Shown here one piece after another: positions 1-11,991 of a stretch of 64,000 bases of DNA. The DNA is taken from contig NC_080718.1 of assembly GCF_019097595.1 (NCBI RefSeq), positions 13,176,657-13,240,656 of the forward strand. The letters are read 5' to 3'. A program made the position numbers and the translations under genes. Origin of the DNA: Hemibagrus wyckioides. Taxonomy: Eukaryota; Chordata; Actinopteri; Siluriformes; Bagridae. The notes under the pieces were generated by a model. That model did no database searches, was not told where the DNA came from, and worked only from the letters and a program-made list of their open reading frames with translations. Within the stretch, counting starts at the first letter, position 1; each line of letters begins with the position of its first letter.

Positions 1-340
1 CCTCGCAGCAGCTCGTCTCTACCACTGCCAGAGTCTCTGGACAATATTTCACCTGTGCGCGTCTGCTCGCTGCGTTAACTCACACGCATCCACTCTTCCC
101 AGAGTTACAAACCGCCTTCTTAACTACTTTTTTGCTTTTTTTCCCGAGCATGATGTCACGACGAGCGCACCAATCGCAGCTTCTCAGCTCCGCCCATCGC
201 ACTCACTGCGTCTCCTTAACCCTTTTGGCGCTCCCCGCTGATGCCTGGCCGCTGCCAAGCGCAGGGTTACCAGATTGTACTCCCACCTTACTTAATGTGC
301 TATCTCTATTTAAAACCAGTCTAGAAAAAAAACTACCCTG
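1..340. promoter_or_regulatory. CpG-rich promoter-like block at the window edge
   Basis: About 20 CpG dinucleotides occur in the first 265 bases, roughly the number expected from base composition, whereas the flanking DNA is AT-rich and CpG-poor. That contrast is the signature of an unmethylated promoter. Visible motifs are a CRE-like TGATGTCACG (151-160), a CCAAT box (170-174) and a GC box CTCCGCCC (188-195). On the minus strand a good splice-donor match, CACAG/GTGAAA, has its GT at 51-52, so a first exon read leftwards out of the window is one possibility. A bidirectional or rightward promoter is equally allowed, because CCAAT and GC boxes work in both orientations. The 69-codon open frame at 132-341 has no recognisable features and is not called as a gene. 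Confidence 0.5.
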
Positions 341-344
341 AGCT

Positions 345-1340
345 GTGGTAGATATACCATGTGCATTTTCTGTTGACTTTTCCTAATTTATGTTATTAAT
401 ATAATATTTAAGTTGAGTGGGTGTAATTTATATATCTTATAAATTGATTAATGTTTGATTAAGAAATTGATTTTATCTGGCAACCCTTGAGGAAGCCACA
501 TTGAGGGAGACGCACATATCAGGACTTACTGTAAATTTGAAATATATATATATATATATATGTTAAACAAACAAACAAAAAAGTTATATAGGTTTAAGAG
601 CAACATAGACACAGGACTGAACTCTATGAATGTGGATGGAAGCTATTTTCCTCCCCTCCCCTCCCCCACCCTCTTCAGGTTTTTTTCTCCTTACACTCCC
701 TCAATAGGATACTGAAGGTGGCGCTTGGACACTGCTCCTGTGTGCACAAGCACGCGTGTTGCTTCTGGTGTTCTTCATGAATTGACTGAATATTACAGAA
801 CATAGTTCAGAAAACAGTTTTTTGACTTTGAAGTGTGTGTGTGTGTGTGGGGGGGGTTCTTTTGCCACATGATTAACATGGCAGTAAGTAAATCTGACAG
901 GCTTGCTGATGTCTCTTGTATTTGTGTATATTGTATGGGTGCATTTTCATCTTATTATTATAATTATTATTTTTATATCTAGCATGGTCTAAACCTGTCC
1001 TTTCTCTGCGGTCACTCTAAGGCTTTAGTGTTTTTTGTCACTTGTAAGCCCAGTAACACTAAAATACACAACAACAGTAAAAGGATTCTCCATGTCTCCA
1101 AAGGTGTAATCAATACCAAGTGACTTTAACTGCTCAGATCTCTTGCCTGGATCACTATTCTCAGTAATAGATTATAAGTAAACTTTGTTTATTTTAATTA
1201 AAATCAACAACACTGTTGACACTGCATGTGTTCAGTTTGCTGTATCTAGAGCCAGCACTTGGCTGTAAGACTGTGTGTGTATTCCCACTTCAGCATTCAG
1301 GGGTGCTACTGGAAATGATGCATTTGCTCAAACTGTGTGA
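345..1340. other. AT-rich intergenic DNA with short simple repeats
   Basis: No gene is seen. The stretch contains an (AT)n run at 541-561, a pyrimidine-rich patch near 650-672, and a (GT)n run at 833-848 followed by eight G residues (849-856). The rest is AT-rich with no motif clustering that I can support. Confidence 0.6.
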
Positions 1341-1354
1341 TGTTTGATTTTTGT

Positions 1355-1366
1355 CCCCTAGAGGGC
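1355..1366 (+). promoter_or_regulatory. CTCF-like motif
   Basis: CCCCTAGAGGGC matches 11 of 12 positions of the vertebrate CTCF core CCASYAGRKGGC; only the third base differs. CTCF sites of this form often lie near promoters and domain borders. A single 12-mer match is weak evidence without occupancy or conservation data. Confidence 0.3.
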
Positions 1367-1760
1367 AATCACTAGCCCCTTTGCCACCGTCACCTTCCCC
1401 CCATACTGCTGCTGTTACTTACCCCTGTTTGAGACCTGTTTTTTTTTCTCTGTAGCTTGGGGTTAGTTAGGATGAGGTATGGTGATTCTTGATATGCTTT
1501 CAAACCAACTTAAACCATAAGCCTGATTTTCTCTGGAGTTTCTAAGTGTCATGTCATACCAGGGTACCCCAGAGTTTATACAGCTCTTAAAAATGTGTCT
1601 TCAATTGTTTCTATATTAAACTGTTCATACATTTTACAATCATCTCAGTCATTTCTTCAGAGCAATAAAAAATAACACCCATTTATCCAGAACACACCTA
1701 TTACATTGGAGAGAGCAAGAAGCCCATCTCTGTCCCTTGCGGGAAGAAAGAGATGACAAA

Positions 1761-1890
1761 TGTGTGTGTGTGTGTGCATGTGTGTGTGTTTTGGGGGAGA
1801 TGGGGGTTCTGGTTGTATGTGCAGTCTTGCTGCAATTTAGTCTGGGTTGCATCATCAGGCACACACGCGCACACACACAAACACACACAG
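1761..1890. repeat. (GT)n and (CA)n microsatellite pair
   Basis: A GT-rich run at 1761-1790 and a CA-rich run at 1859-1890 face each other about 70 bases apart and are imperfectly complementary. A transcript across them could fold into a hairpin, but this probably reflects two independent microsatellites. Confidence 0.8.
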
Positions 1891-1899
1891 AGGACTGAA

Positions 1900-2635
1900 T
1901 AAGAGTGGCTTAATGATGTGCTGCTCATTAGCATGGCTCGTTAAGGGCTGTGAATGAGGTGTGAGTGTCAGCTGCTGCAGAGGTGGGAGTCATACAGAAA
2001 GGGGAGGGTCCCTCTGCGCAGAGAAATCTGAGATGCCCTCTGCCCCACGCCTGATACACAGACCCACATATACACGAACACACATGCAAGGAATGTATGA
2101 GTTTGTAAACAGATAAGGCCTTAATGCTGGTGGTCTTTTGTCTTTGCATCCAATCATAACTTTTAGGGATAGATTCTCATTTGTCCTGCCTCATGACCAG
2201 GCAAGATAATTAGAGATGATGTAACAGCACAACAACCTTTTCTGAAGACAATTAATAACCTGGACGCGTGTTCTAATATGTATTTAAATGAATTCATTCT
2301 CACTTAATATTTGCACATCTACACAAAAGACAGCCCTTAAACCATGCAGATCATTAAAATGCAATGCACATGCGGAATAAAATCTTTGTTTGCTTATCTA
2401 AATCTCCCCAAAGCAACTGCTTTTCCTTCACAGGAGCAGTGAAGCAAGGATCAATACAAAGGCGAACTGGGGGCTATCTGATCCTACAAACACAATTCAT
2501 CTCCTCCACATAGCTTCGAGACAGGTGGGTCTACTCTGCATGCTATCTGATGGGTCAACAAAAGGGGGAAAGGGAGTTGTTTTGGGGGCACTTACAGACG
2601 CAAACGAAGTTCTCACTCACGTTGCACACTCCTGA
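1900..2635. other. Intergenic DNA, nothing recognised
   Basis: Moderately balanced base composition, no repeat family recognised and no coding signal. The short open frame on the minus strand (1928-2149) is not supported by any homology I can see. Confidence 0.5.
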
Positions 2636-2639
2636 CTGT

Positions 2640-2830
2640 TCTGTCCTCACAGGCCTTTTCTGATTTAAAAGATGTTTTTCATGCTAATGGAGTGAATCGC
2701 CCATCTGTATTCAAATATTCTGTAACTATGGAATAGGTGAAATATTCATCCCTGGAGTTATCATGATGTGCACTGTTATCTGAACGGTGTGGCTAATGTT
2801 CCTGAAGAAGTCTTAAGAAGATCAAATGTA
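2640..2830. promoter_or_regulatory. Candidate conserved non-coding element
   Basis: Complex, non-repetitive sequence with homeodomain/POU-like words, for example ATGCTAAT at 2681-2688, and AT-rich cores such as TCAAATATTC. It has the texture of teleost enhancer CNEs, but this is a judgement by eye. Alignment to other fish would decide it. Confidence 0.25.
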
Positions 2831-3237
2831 TGAGGAATGAATAATGCTTGCATTTATATGTGGGTAAATATCCTATAGAGTCTGTAATCTCTCTCCTAAA
2901 CAACATCTGTCAGATTAAAAATAACTCAAATTCTGAACACAGAGAAAACTTATAAGATAGTAATGAGTTCTGTAACATAATTCTGAGTAGATCTATCTGG
3001 AATTTGGAGTTAAAAAAAGGAAAAGGCTCAGTGGATTAGGTAGATAATACTTAGTTTATTGAGACACCACAATTAACTTTTTCTGTATAGTAATTCTCTT
3101 TTTACTATACTTTGGTTTGATATTAAGACTTGTTTTCCTTCAAGTTAATATTGTCCCAAGTGTTACACCAGGATACCTGGAGTTTAAATGAGAGAAAGAG
3201 TGAAGAGGAAAAAAAATATTATTACTTGATATTTTCC

Positions 3238-3480
3238 AGCCAATGCAAATGCAGCCTTATTTAGCAGCATCTCAACACACACATCTTGCCACGCATGAAC
3301 CCACTGATGGCTGACACTTCTCTAAAATGCCATTAAGAAGCCCTCAAACCAGAGCAAAGCTGGGCAGATCCTCAGTTCCCAGCTCTCCTCCAACCCCCAG
3401 GGCAGAGCACTATTTCCCAAGCCTCTTTCGTGGCTGGAACTCTAAATGACCAATTTAGTGAGAAAGCCAAAGCCAAAGCC
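3238..3480. promoter_or_regulatory. Candidate CNE with exact octamer motif
   Basis: Non-repetitive sequence that opens with an exact POU octamer ATGCAAAT (3243-3250) and also carries GCCATTAA and a CCAATTTA word. It ends in a short direct repeat of AAAGCC (about 3467-3480). The call rests only on motif density and the absence of repeats. Confidence 0.25.
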
Positions 3481-4355
3481 ACCACAGCAAAGTGGTGGAA
3501 AAAAAAAGAATCACAGGAATTGAAGCAGCAACAGCTGTGAAACCGCCTTCCAGCTCCTGGAATTCATTGAGAAAACACATGCTGAGGCTTCTGTTCAGGG
3601 TGCCGGTCACTTGTTCACCCACGAAGGTGAAACATGGGCTGTTATCACGCTGCTCCTCTGAGCTTCAAAACACCCTCGGTGACATTCGCTGTGCCATTAT
3701 CATTTTGCTACATCTCTCAGTTCACCTCAATTTTGCTGTGGCATTTAGGAAAATTTTCATTCATTGTACAACTACCTTCTGAGTGTTTGTGTGTCCTCTG
3801 TCTTAGGCTAATAAACATGCATTGAGATTGCCCTCGGGGCCCAAGGACCTGGGTAATGAGAGTGTGTTTAGTCTAGAGAGACTGGGACAAATGTTGATGG
3901 ATTGCATGGTTATGGGTTAACTTCCTCTAACACACACTAAAGCATTGAGAATAAACGAGAGTTCTGCTGAGTTTTGTGTGCCTACAAGGTATGTGAGGGG
4001 AAAAAAAGCTAAAGCAACAGCTCCTTTTCACAGCAAAGTGCATAAACATAAACTTCTTGATTTATGGTTAATCAACTTCATCAACAGTCTGTGGTGAGGG
4101 AAAAGAAAGCCGCTTATCTCTACCGAGTCAACACAGGGCATGAGTAAGTTTCAAGCAGCGGCCATGGATGTGTTAGTCACACTTTCAGGCCTGTATTCTT
4201 AAGCTTTAGTAGTTTATGAGCTCTGTACTTAAAGCACTACTGAGCTACATCAGGCAGCACTAAATGTTTTAAACCTAACAGCTTTAATGATTTACAAATG
4301 AATGCTTAGATTACCAAAAATGGCAAAAGAGCAAAAGTATACTAAAAAGTATATT
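3481..4355. other. Intergenic DNA, nothing firm
   Basis: Open frames at 3492-3782 and 3634-3825 have no recognisable domain and overlap in different frames. The part around 4060-4200 is GC-balanced and non-repetitive and could belong to a CNE. No promoter or RNA gene was identified. Confidence 0.4.
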
Positions 4356-4359
4356 ATTG

Positions 4360-4556
4360 TAATGAAGTGTAGTGTAGTGTCTGTTTTTTTATTGTCTTCT
4401 GTCTTGCACTGTTTACACACATGCACTTATATAGAACTGTGTGGCTCTACATTTTATGTAGCACTAGGGTCCTGAAGGAATGTTGTTTCATTTCACTGTG
4501 TGTACTGCACGAGCTGTATATGGCTGAAATGATAATAAAAGCTTCTTGACTTGATA
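4360..4556 (+). repeat. LINE-like 3' tail
   Basis: The words around GGGTCCTGAAGGAATGTTG, TTTCATTTCACTGTGTGTAC and the end AATGATAATAAAAGCTTCTTGACTTGA correspond to a 3' end that recurs in fish genomes as a retroposon tail with a short terminal repeat of the CTTGA type. Only the tail is present; no reverse-transcriptase sequence precedes it. The family name cannot be fixed from this piece. Confidence 0.5.
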
Positions 4557-4644
4557 AAAGTTTCTTTACTATATTTTGGGAACTTCATAATTGGCCATTC
4601 ATACTATGGCCAAGAATATTTGGTAGAAAATACTATAGTAGAAA

Positions 4645-4655
4645 AACAAACAAAC

Positions 4656-4714
<59 letters not shown>

Positions 4715-4764
4715 TTTATTAATCAATCAAACAAGTAAACAAACAAACAAATAAATAAATAAAT
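4645..4764. repeat. Compound (AAAC)(AACT)n(AAAT) microsatellite
   Basis: A short AAAC run passes into about 14 units of AACT (4658-4714). After a degenerate TAAT/AATC spacer it passes into AAAC and AAAT units up to 4764. Its tetranucleotide purity suggests recent length variation. Confidence 0.9.
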
Positions 4765-4769
4765 GCATT

Positions 4770-5205
4770 GTATTATCATTTACCATTAATTTGGGAATTT
4801 ATCACTGAATTATAAAAATATTTATTTAGACCAAAAAATGTATTATTCCAGATATTCCAGGATTTGTCATTTTGCTTTTAAATGGTAAACAGGGTTGACT
4901 TTTTAGCAGTGAACTAGAAAAATAAAATCAAAGTCACTAGTATTTTATTAAGACTGTACATTTATCTAAAACATTTTGTCGTAAGTTGTGATGAAGGACT
5001 CTTTAACCATGCTTAAATTATATTTGACCTATAATTGGGAATATAGATAGAGACAGTTATATAACAGAAATGTAGAGCAATGTAAAATCATGAAGATAAT
5101 GTAATATCAGTGGGACACTTTTAACACCTGAATTGTGGAATCACTGGTTTTCTTTTCTCAAACTCATTTACTGCCATTTCTTTGAATTATAGTACATATG
5201 AACAT
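4770..5205. other. AT-rich intergenic DNA
   Basis: No coding signal and no repeat family recognised. The sequence is strongly AT-rich with many short A and T runs. Confidence 0.5.
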
Positions 5206-5210
5206 ATTTT

Positions 5211-5237
5211 AAATAAATAAATAAATAAATAAATAAA
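5211..5237. repeat. (AAAT)n microsatellite
   Basis: About six to seven units of AAAT, followed by an AAAG-rich stretch. Confidence 0.9.
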
Positions 5238-5549
5238 AGAAAGAAAATAAATATTTTAACAAAGCCTTTACTGCCTTGGTTAGTCCCCAAGTAGTATCTG
5301 ATTTAACTCCTATGTTGAAAGAGTTTATAATATTTACTGAAAAATATGTATTAAGATAACACAGGTTCACTTGATTTACAAACTTCCTGTTTTGTGTTAT
5401 TTTAATTATTTTACAAATTAGGATAAGAAATCATTTATTTTTCAATATGTGCTGATACACTGCACTGGTGTAAATCAGCAAAAGAATGTGACATATTTCT
5501 ATGTGTATTCTATGTAATTAATAACGTATATCTACTTTTACTATACAAA

Positions 5550-5870
5550 CTAGGGTTGTGTCTCAAATGCTACACTTATGTACTAGTCTAGAGCATTATT
5601 GTGTACTTGAACAGTTTCCTACAGCAGTTAGTGTTAGAATTTTAAAATCTTTCATGCCGCCTTCAATTTACTAAAAAGTCTGTTTTGTGCAGCAGAATTC
5701 TGGATTTTCTAGATCAGTAAATACCTTTGAATGTACAGAGTTTAAACATCACCCTATACAGTACACAACACTTAAACCATGTCACAAAATCCTATAACTA
5801 CACAACACTTACACTATGGCAAAAAACCCACAGCACTTTTGAACACAATATTAAGCAAACTCCATGATAT
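5550..5870. repeat. Possible decayed DNA-transposon (MITE-like) sequence
   Basis: The start TAGGGTTGTGTCTCAAAT followed by several TACACT/GTACT words resembles the end of non-autonomous DNA elements common in fish. I cannot find the matching inverted end, so the right border is open. Inside, ACACAACACTTAAACCATG (about 5763-5781) and ACACAACACTTACACTATG (about 5801-5819) form an imperfect direct repeat. Confidence 0.3.
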
Positions 5871-5879
5871 TCAGAGTAG

Positions 5880-6860
5880 TTTGAGATTTTTCAAAATGAC
5901 CACAGATTTTCTGTAGCTCTGGGGCAAGACGTGTCATGTGATATCATCACAACACACCTTCAGCTGAAGCCCTGTTCCATTCACATGCACTGAACGTGAG
6001 TACAGCTATCAGAGAAAGCAATTGCATATGTCTCTTCACTGGTAGGAGTTTAAGACAAGATTCCTCTGCTTGCAATTTCAGCAGTTTTCCACAAAATAAA
6101 GCACTCTGCAAGTTGTGCCACAAATATTGTAAGAAAGCTGCAGCAAAATCAAACATTTTTGGGCTGCAAAAATCACAAAAAGATTCTGAAATCCTAGAGG
6201 GATTGAATAACATATCAGAAAAAACAACAACAACAACAACAACAAAACAACATGCTGTCACACTACAGTTAGCCCTTCTCAAAATGTATTAAAAGGAGAA
6301 AAAGGACAAGCAAGAAAAATATAGTCCCCAATACTCTTACATCTCAATACTCTAGTGATAATCTCAATAAAGAAATGGTTCATTTTAACAAGACAGATCT
6401 TTCTTCAATAGCGTCTTCCTCCACAAATGGAAACACATGAGACTTTTTGTAGAGCAGCCGCCTTTTTAATGAGGGAAAAAAGAGATCTGCTTTTCCACGT
6501 TTGATCATTCCGAGCCTGGATGGAGGAAATTGTTTAAAAGTGAGTGTGTTTTCACAGTAAATTTGTTCAATGTGGCTGCAGCTCTGCTTAATAGAGTAAT
6601 GACCTGCGAGGCATTTCACTGGCACTGAGAAGACTGTTTAAAGGGGGTGCAGAACCTAGCAATAAACATATGCACTGAATAAATATGCACATTTTCATTC
6701 AGTACACCTCCAGACACTAGACTTCTTTTCACATATTGGAACGTGAGAGGTTGCAAAGAGAAATGTTTAACAGGAAACAAGCTCCTGACCATCACATGGA
6801 CATTCCATATTCTTATGAAGATTCTCTTAAGGCGAACAAATCATCACAGCGGTCTTTGCT
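5880..6860. other. Intergenic DNA with (CAA)n run
   Basis: A (CAA)n microsatellite occupies 6224-6250. Open frames at 5947-6282 (minus) and 5996-6292 (plus) overlap the same stretch, run into the (CAA)n tract and have no recognisable domains. I regard both as chance. Confidence 0.5.
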
Positions 6861-6867
6861 AACAGGC

Positions 6868-7015
6868 ATTTAACAACGACTACTAATAATTAGTTTCAGC
6901 ACCATTCGCTTAGTTGTTTGTCACTTTGGGAAATTTGATCCATGCTGATGCCTTTAATGTGCGAGTTTAATTATGCCATGTGTAATTACATCGTCCCTCT
7001 CAGGTACGAAGAAAA
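6868..7015. promoter_or_regulatory. Candidate CNE rich in homeodomain cores
   Basis: TAATAATTAG (6884-6893), TTAATTATG (about 6967-6975) and GTAATTAC (6982-6989) lie within 110 bases of non-repetitive DNA. Clustered TAATTA cores are typical of homeodomain-bound enhancers. Conservation cannot be tested here. Confidence 0.3.
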
Positions 7016-7019
7016 ACAA

Positions 7020-8440
7020 ATTTATATAATGAAGTGACTGACCTGAAAATATTGCATGCTTTTATGTGTACATCTGAGACATATTAAAGAATATTAAGAA
7101 CAACATAATCACATAATACTTCATATGTGGATTAACCACAATGGTCATTTAAAAAATACATGAAGGTCAACAAAATAAAAGATGCTTCTTAATTTGGTTC
7201 GAAGGTTTCTCATTTTACAGAAACCTATAAATGTTAATTCTAATAACAAATGAAAACATAAAAATCTCCAATAAAATCACAAATCAACAACACACACCAA
7301 TATAGCACGTTTTTTTTCCCTTAAATTTTTTCTTTTAGCCCATAAAGTGTTAAATAAAAGAAAAAATATGTATGCTTTTGTCTGCCGTTTTCACTATTGA
7401 CCAAGTAAACATCATTTCATTGACGGAAATTATTGTATTGCAAGAGGTGCAAGTTTAAAACCAATCATCTACTTAATTCACATGACATGTAATACACTTC
7501 AAAGTCAAGGTCTAAATATTTTAACTATGATTTGGGGATGTTCAGCATTGAATTTCTTTGCCATGTCACACTCCACAATGGTGCTTAATGACCCATGTGA
7601 CAGTAGGCACTTAACACTTTAAGAATTTATAGCTTTTCATAAGTATTCTGTTTTTAACTAACCGACTTGGAGCAAAGTTAAAAAAAGTTTTTTCACACAA
7701 ATGTTTCAAGGTAAATGGTGAAATCACACCCATTTCTGCTTTCTGAGATCCTGTTCATAAGCATCCAAAATTCGAAGGTGTTATCTTCAACCACTAAAAT
7801 TCAGTGTAAGGTTATCCAACAGAGTAAGAGAGAAAGCCAGCAGTGACTAATTATAATTTATGTCAGACTTCCAGCCAGGGAATAGTCCATTTGTCCAAAC
7901 CGATCAAAAATGTCCCATAAGTCGCCAGTGTACTGATACAAAAGGGTTAATGCAGCTCTATCATCAAGTTAGACTAGTATAATAAGGTTCAGTGCGGGTT
8001 GAAAATAAATAGCGGAGAGAAACTTTAATACTAAGGTCATATTATATGTAAGCACTGTGTTTGAACTCTGGACATTTCAGCTCTGGAAAATGACGTCGAT
8101 CTGAGATATCCTGCAGTAATTCCATTTAAAATTGAACACTGGTATAATCAGAGTGTCTTATCCATCTGTCTCAAAACACAGGCAGAATATTCATACAAAG
8201 CAATTATATTAAAATGCTAATTTCCGTTCTTCTCTACATCGAAGTCTTTTGTTGTCAGAGTATTAAACTGTGCACTAGCTACCTTCCTGATCAGCAAAGA
8301 GTGTTATCTTAGAGCTGCTATAAATCCTGTCATTAGAATGCACTGGGTCAAGGATAAATTTGACAGATAAGATTCCTTGGCCATTATTCTCAGAGAGCAG
8401 GTAAATGGAGTCCTGTACTTGTGCTGCAAAACAGAATAAT
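7020..8440. other. AT-rich intergenic DNA
   Basis: No gene or clear repeat. A CRE-like TGACGTCG lies near 8091-8098 in otherwise plain DNA. Coding frames are short throughout. Confidence 0.5.
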
Positions 8441-8449
8441 CATTCAGGT

Positions 8450-8960
8450 CATCAGGCAGCGGCCATATTCATTCTTCAGCCAAGTAATAAAGTGAAGAGG
8501 TCACACTGCGAGGGACAATGACCACTGCGGCCAAGATTGATGGGCTAGAAAGGCCAAAGAAATCCATGTTAAATCAAAGACATTTAGCGCTAATGAAAAA
8601 ACCCACTGTAAATTATCTTATGAACTAATCTATTAGCGATAATGAATTCACACTGGCAGTTTAACCTTAGTTTTCCGATTCATTATAGCTGAGATTAACA
8701 AGGGATGGAACTTAAGCGGAGCGTCTGAGGGGAATTACGTCTGGGGGCCTGTTGTCAATCACGCCTTGCGTTCTGGTGTCTTCCATTAGATGAGACGAAT
8801 TAAATAAGACTTTCTTCGACGCGGAGAGACGCTTTCCCCAAGATAGTTAACTCTTCATTACCCAAATTAATAACATCCATCTTGTTCACTCTTGCCACAC
8901 TGAGCTGACCTCTGGCTGTCAAAACTTCCCTGTAAGATATTGATGGATGAGGACCTCCAA
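8450..8960. promoter_or_regulatory. Candidate CNE block
   Basis: About 500 bases of non-repetitive, base-balanced DNA with repeated AT-rich cores (TTAGCGCTAATG, TTAGCGATAATG, AATTAAATAAG, CAAATTAATAAC). The two near-identical words TTAGCGCTAATG (about 8585-8596) and TTAGCGATAATG (about 8633-8644) suggest paired binding sites. Coding potential is absent in all frames. Confidence 0.3.
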
Positions 8961-8964
8961 ACTC

Positions 8965-9990
8965 ATTTCCCAAAAATCAACTGATGGTCCACCCCAATCC
9001 CATCCATCCATCTCCTGAGGCTATGCCACTGGCCACAGAATAACGGTGAGCAGCCAAAGCAATAATCGACTTGAATGGAAATTAGGACCTGTATTTTAAT
9101 TATATCTCATGCAGCTGTGTGCGAGTTTACAGAGAGTAGCTTGACAAAGATTAGCACTCCTATTTGCTGGGAATTGCCTCAACACTCAAGCAAAGATGAC
9201 TGAGCAACAAATCTGAGAACTTGTTTACGTGTCTTTCACGTAGGTGGTATGTGAGGTTATGGTATGTTCGTACTCGAACGAACCCACTGCCCTTGTTTCC
9301 TTCTTTGAACAGAGTCTGGGAGCAATCCAGCTCACACTAACTTCCTGAGATGACATTTACTCCTTCCTGGGAGAGATTTATCTTCCTCCCAGGGGTATGT
9401 GTAAGTGTGTGTGCATGTGAGAGAGAGAAGACAGGTAGCAACGAAGAGGGCACATCAGTGAGATGTAGTGCAACTCTGGGTGCTTCCTTTTTCCTCACCA
9501 AACTCCCACTTGTACCTGTCACTGGGTCAAAGGGTGTGCGCTCAGCTCACAGGATGAACACCAGGGTGACCTCAGTGACAGGAGGAGAATAAGGGAATAT
9601 GCCGCTGTAGTTAAAAAAAACCCCTATGTGTCAGACTGAGTCTCCGAGGCTGAAACAATGAGCTCATCAAGCCTGGGAGGGTGATGCTGACCACATCTCC
9701 AACTCACTCCGGATTACGACTCAATCACAGGGGCTTATACTGCTTAGGTGATTATTTAATCAAGAGCTGGACACGTCAATAGACTATGGCTGAAGATTAA
9801 TTAGTAGGAGAGGTGACGTGCATAGTTCTTCTTCCCCTCCCATCTGAGTGAGTGCGATTGCTCTGGATGAGTGCAATAGCTGCTTGTAGCTGGGAAGATA
9901 AATATTAACAGTCTAACACTTTCTTTGGCTCAGTTCTCAATTATGAGTGTTAATACAATTCATAAACTCAAAAACAGTAACAATCTTGAG
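8965..9990. other. Intergenic DNA, nothing firm
   Basis: Overlapping short open frames on both strands at 9337-9592 do not resemble known proteins. The sequence is non-repetitive and could contain further regulatory DNA. Confidence 0.4.
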
Positions 9991-9999
9991 CAGACATAT

Positions 10000-10210
10000 A
10001 GCGTTTAGTTGTGATTGATGGGGGTGGACTATGTCGGCATGCTAATTGTGGTCAGGCCAGCCTGAGCTTGGCGAACGCTCATGACTCAGTCGGCTCATCC
10101 TGAATAACCCGCCATTACTCATGTACTGCCTGCTTGCTGATGAAAGTAGAGGAAGGGCTTTGGATCAGTGCTGATCCTTATCATATAATAGCACATTAGC
10201 AACTCCTGAC
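10000..10210. promoter_or_regulatory. Candidate CNE with AP-1/MAF-like site
   Basis: Non-repetitive stretch with CATGCTAATTG (about 10038-10048) and an AP-1 core TGACTCA (10082-10088) embedded in a MAF-like ATGACTCAGTCGGC context. Called on motif content only. Confidence 0.25.
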
Positions 10211-10214
10211 AGGT

Positions 10215-11915
10215 TTTACACCATGACTCCAAGCAAACCTGAATGCAGACATCAGCACGATGAACGTAACTCTTGGATTGAGTTCATCAGCTTTTTCAGT
10301 GTTCTGGAAATGCTGTCCTCTTGACTTTAATAGTTTAAACTGACAGCATATATGGCAAGCTCAAGCAAACTATAAAATATCTCAAGTGACATATGGAAGG
10401 GAAGTAATCGAGAAAGAGGGCAAGGTGTTTACCTAAATGTGACAGCTGGAGGAAGTCTCCAATTATGTGTAAAGACAGGCCTGCAGTTCTCTCGCATAGC
10501 ACTCACCTTTGAGCAGGAAATGACTTAGCCACTAAGAGAAACACATGGCTTCCGGCACAACACAGCAAAAGTCAGGAATCTCTAATTATGTAAAGAAAAG
10601 ACACAAAGGAACCGAGTGTAGAAAAGCGTAATTAGTCTGTATGGTGACCGAGGCTAGTGGTAAACTAGGTGTGGTGTCAGGATTTGGGTTTACATGAAGG
10701 GTTTGGAGCCTCGTGGCAGATGGAAGAGGCTGTGGGGCCATGGCTTCTTGCGTCTTTATGATGTGGAGCATGTAGGATATGTGCTGGCTAAGATCCATGT
10801 CCTTCAGATCACTGCTCCTTCTTTATCGCTATGATTGCACATTCACACACACATAGCTGCGTTAACCCTCAGAGGGAGGTTTGTCGGAAAGGGATCAAAA
10901 CAACATGTGAACATCAAAACAGCATGTGTATGACTTTGGTGTTTGTGTAAGCACTGTGACAATACCAGTATGACCAATTTCACATGTTTTATTATTCTAC
11001 ATAGAGATAATATGTATATACTGAGGCACAAATTAATACACTTTCTCAAGCAAGACTAAGCAACCGGATAATTTCTAGTATTATATACAGTGTAAATATT
11101 AATGGCAAATATAGTTTAATATATATCATATATCATATAGCTAACCTTCATAAATAATTAATTGTATCATGGCTGGTTATACACTAGTTAGAGATCTTAA
11201 ATGAAATACACTGAATTCTAACATTAGATTTAGGAATTAGATATTAATTCTTCTCTTTAAACATCAGATAGGAGGTTAGGAGCAAAAGTATGTACATACA
11301 ACGTGTTCACACAGGTGTTTCCAGTGAAGCTGCTCTCCCAGGAGAAATATCTGACAGAAGAGAATGAATGGAGATGATAGTAAAACAGGAGGAGAGAGAA
11401 GAAAAAACATCAAAAGATTTGGTTGCGGTCCAGAGAAAAGTACTTTTGAACAGGACAATGTTCAATCTTTGTAACAGCAGACACCTGGTAATAAATATGC
11501 TACATGTGAAATATTTGCACAAAACTTTAGATTTGTAGAAATCTTTGAGCTGTCTTATTTCCAGGCAGATTTGCTGACAAGCTATCCTTAAAGGAAGTAG
11601 AGGAGTCACTACGCTTTTATCATTCATGTCAGTTTTTATCACTTCTTAGGTGTAGCTGAGATTTTTACCTTCATTTATAGTTTTTTCTCAGAAACGTGAC
11701 TGTTCTGTGTTACAGAGCAGGAACAGATCTTTCAGATCAGAAAGCTTCTCCAAAACTTGGAATTTATTTTAAAAGGAAGCTTGGAGGAGAACTTCACTGT
11801 CTGGCTGGAAAATTGCCTGTTAGTTGTCATTAGGGAAAAGAGAGAAACAGAATGATCCTGTAATTATTCAAACCCAGAGAGAGCAATTGGCATGAATGAG
11901 CATTGAATGCAATGT
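10215..11915. other. Intergenic DNA, no gene seen
   Basis: Base-balanced up to about 11000, then strongly AT-rich (ATATAT-rich patches near 11100-11150). The overlapping minus-strand frames at 11276-11458 and 11307-11642 have no recognisable domain or signal. Confidence 0.5.
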
Positions 11916-11921
11916 ACTTAC

Positions 11922-11922
11922 T

Positions 11923-11989
<67 letters not shown>

Positions 11990-11991
11990 TT
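11922..11991. repeat. (TTTA)n microsatellite
   Basis: An essentially perfect run of about 17 TTTA units. Confidence 0.95.

Noticed and set aside
4658..4714. Telomere- or CRISPR-like regular repeats
   Set aside because: Tetranucleotide microsatellites with no unique spacers; a CRISPR array is excluded by structure and by the vertebrate context.
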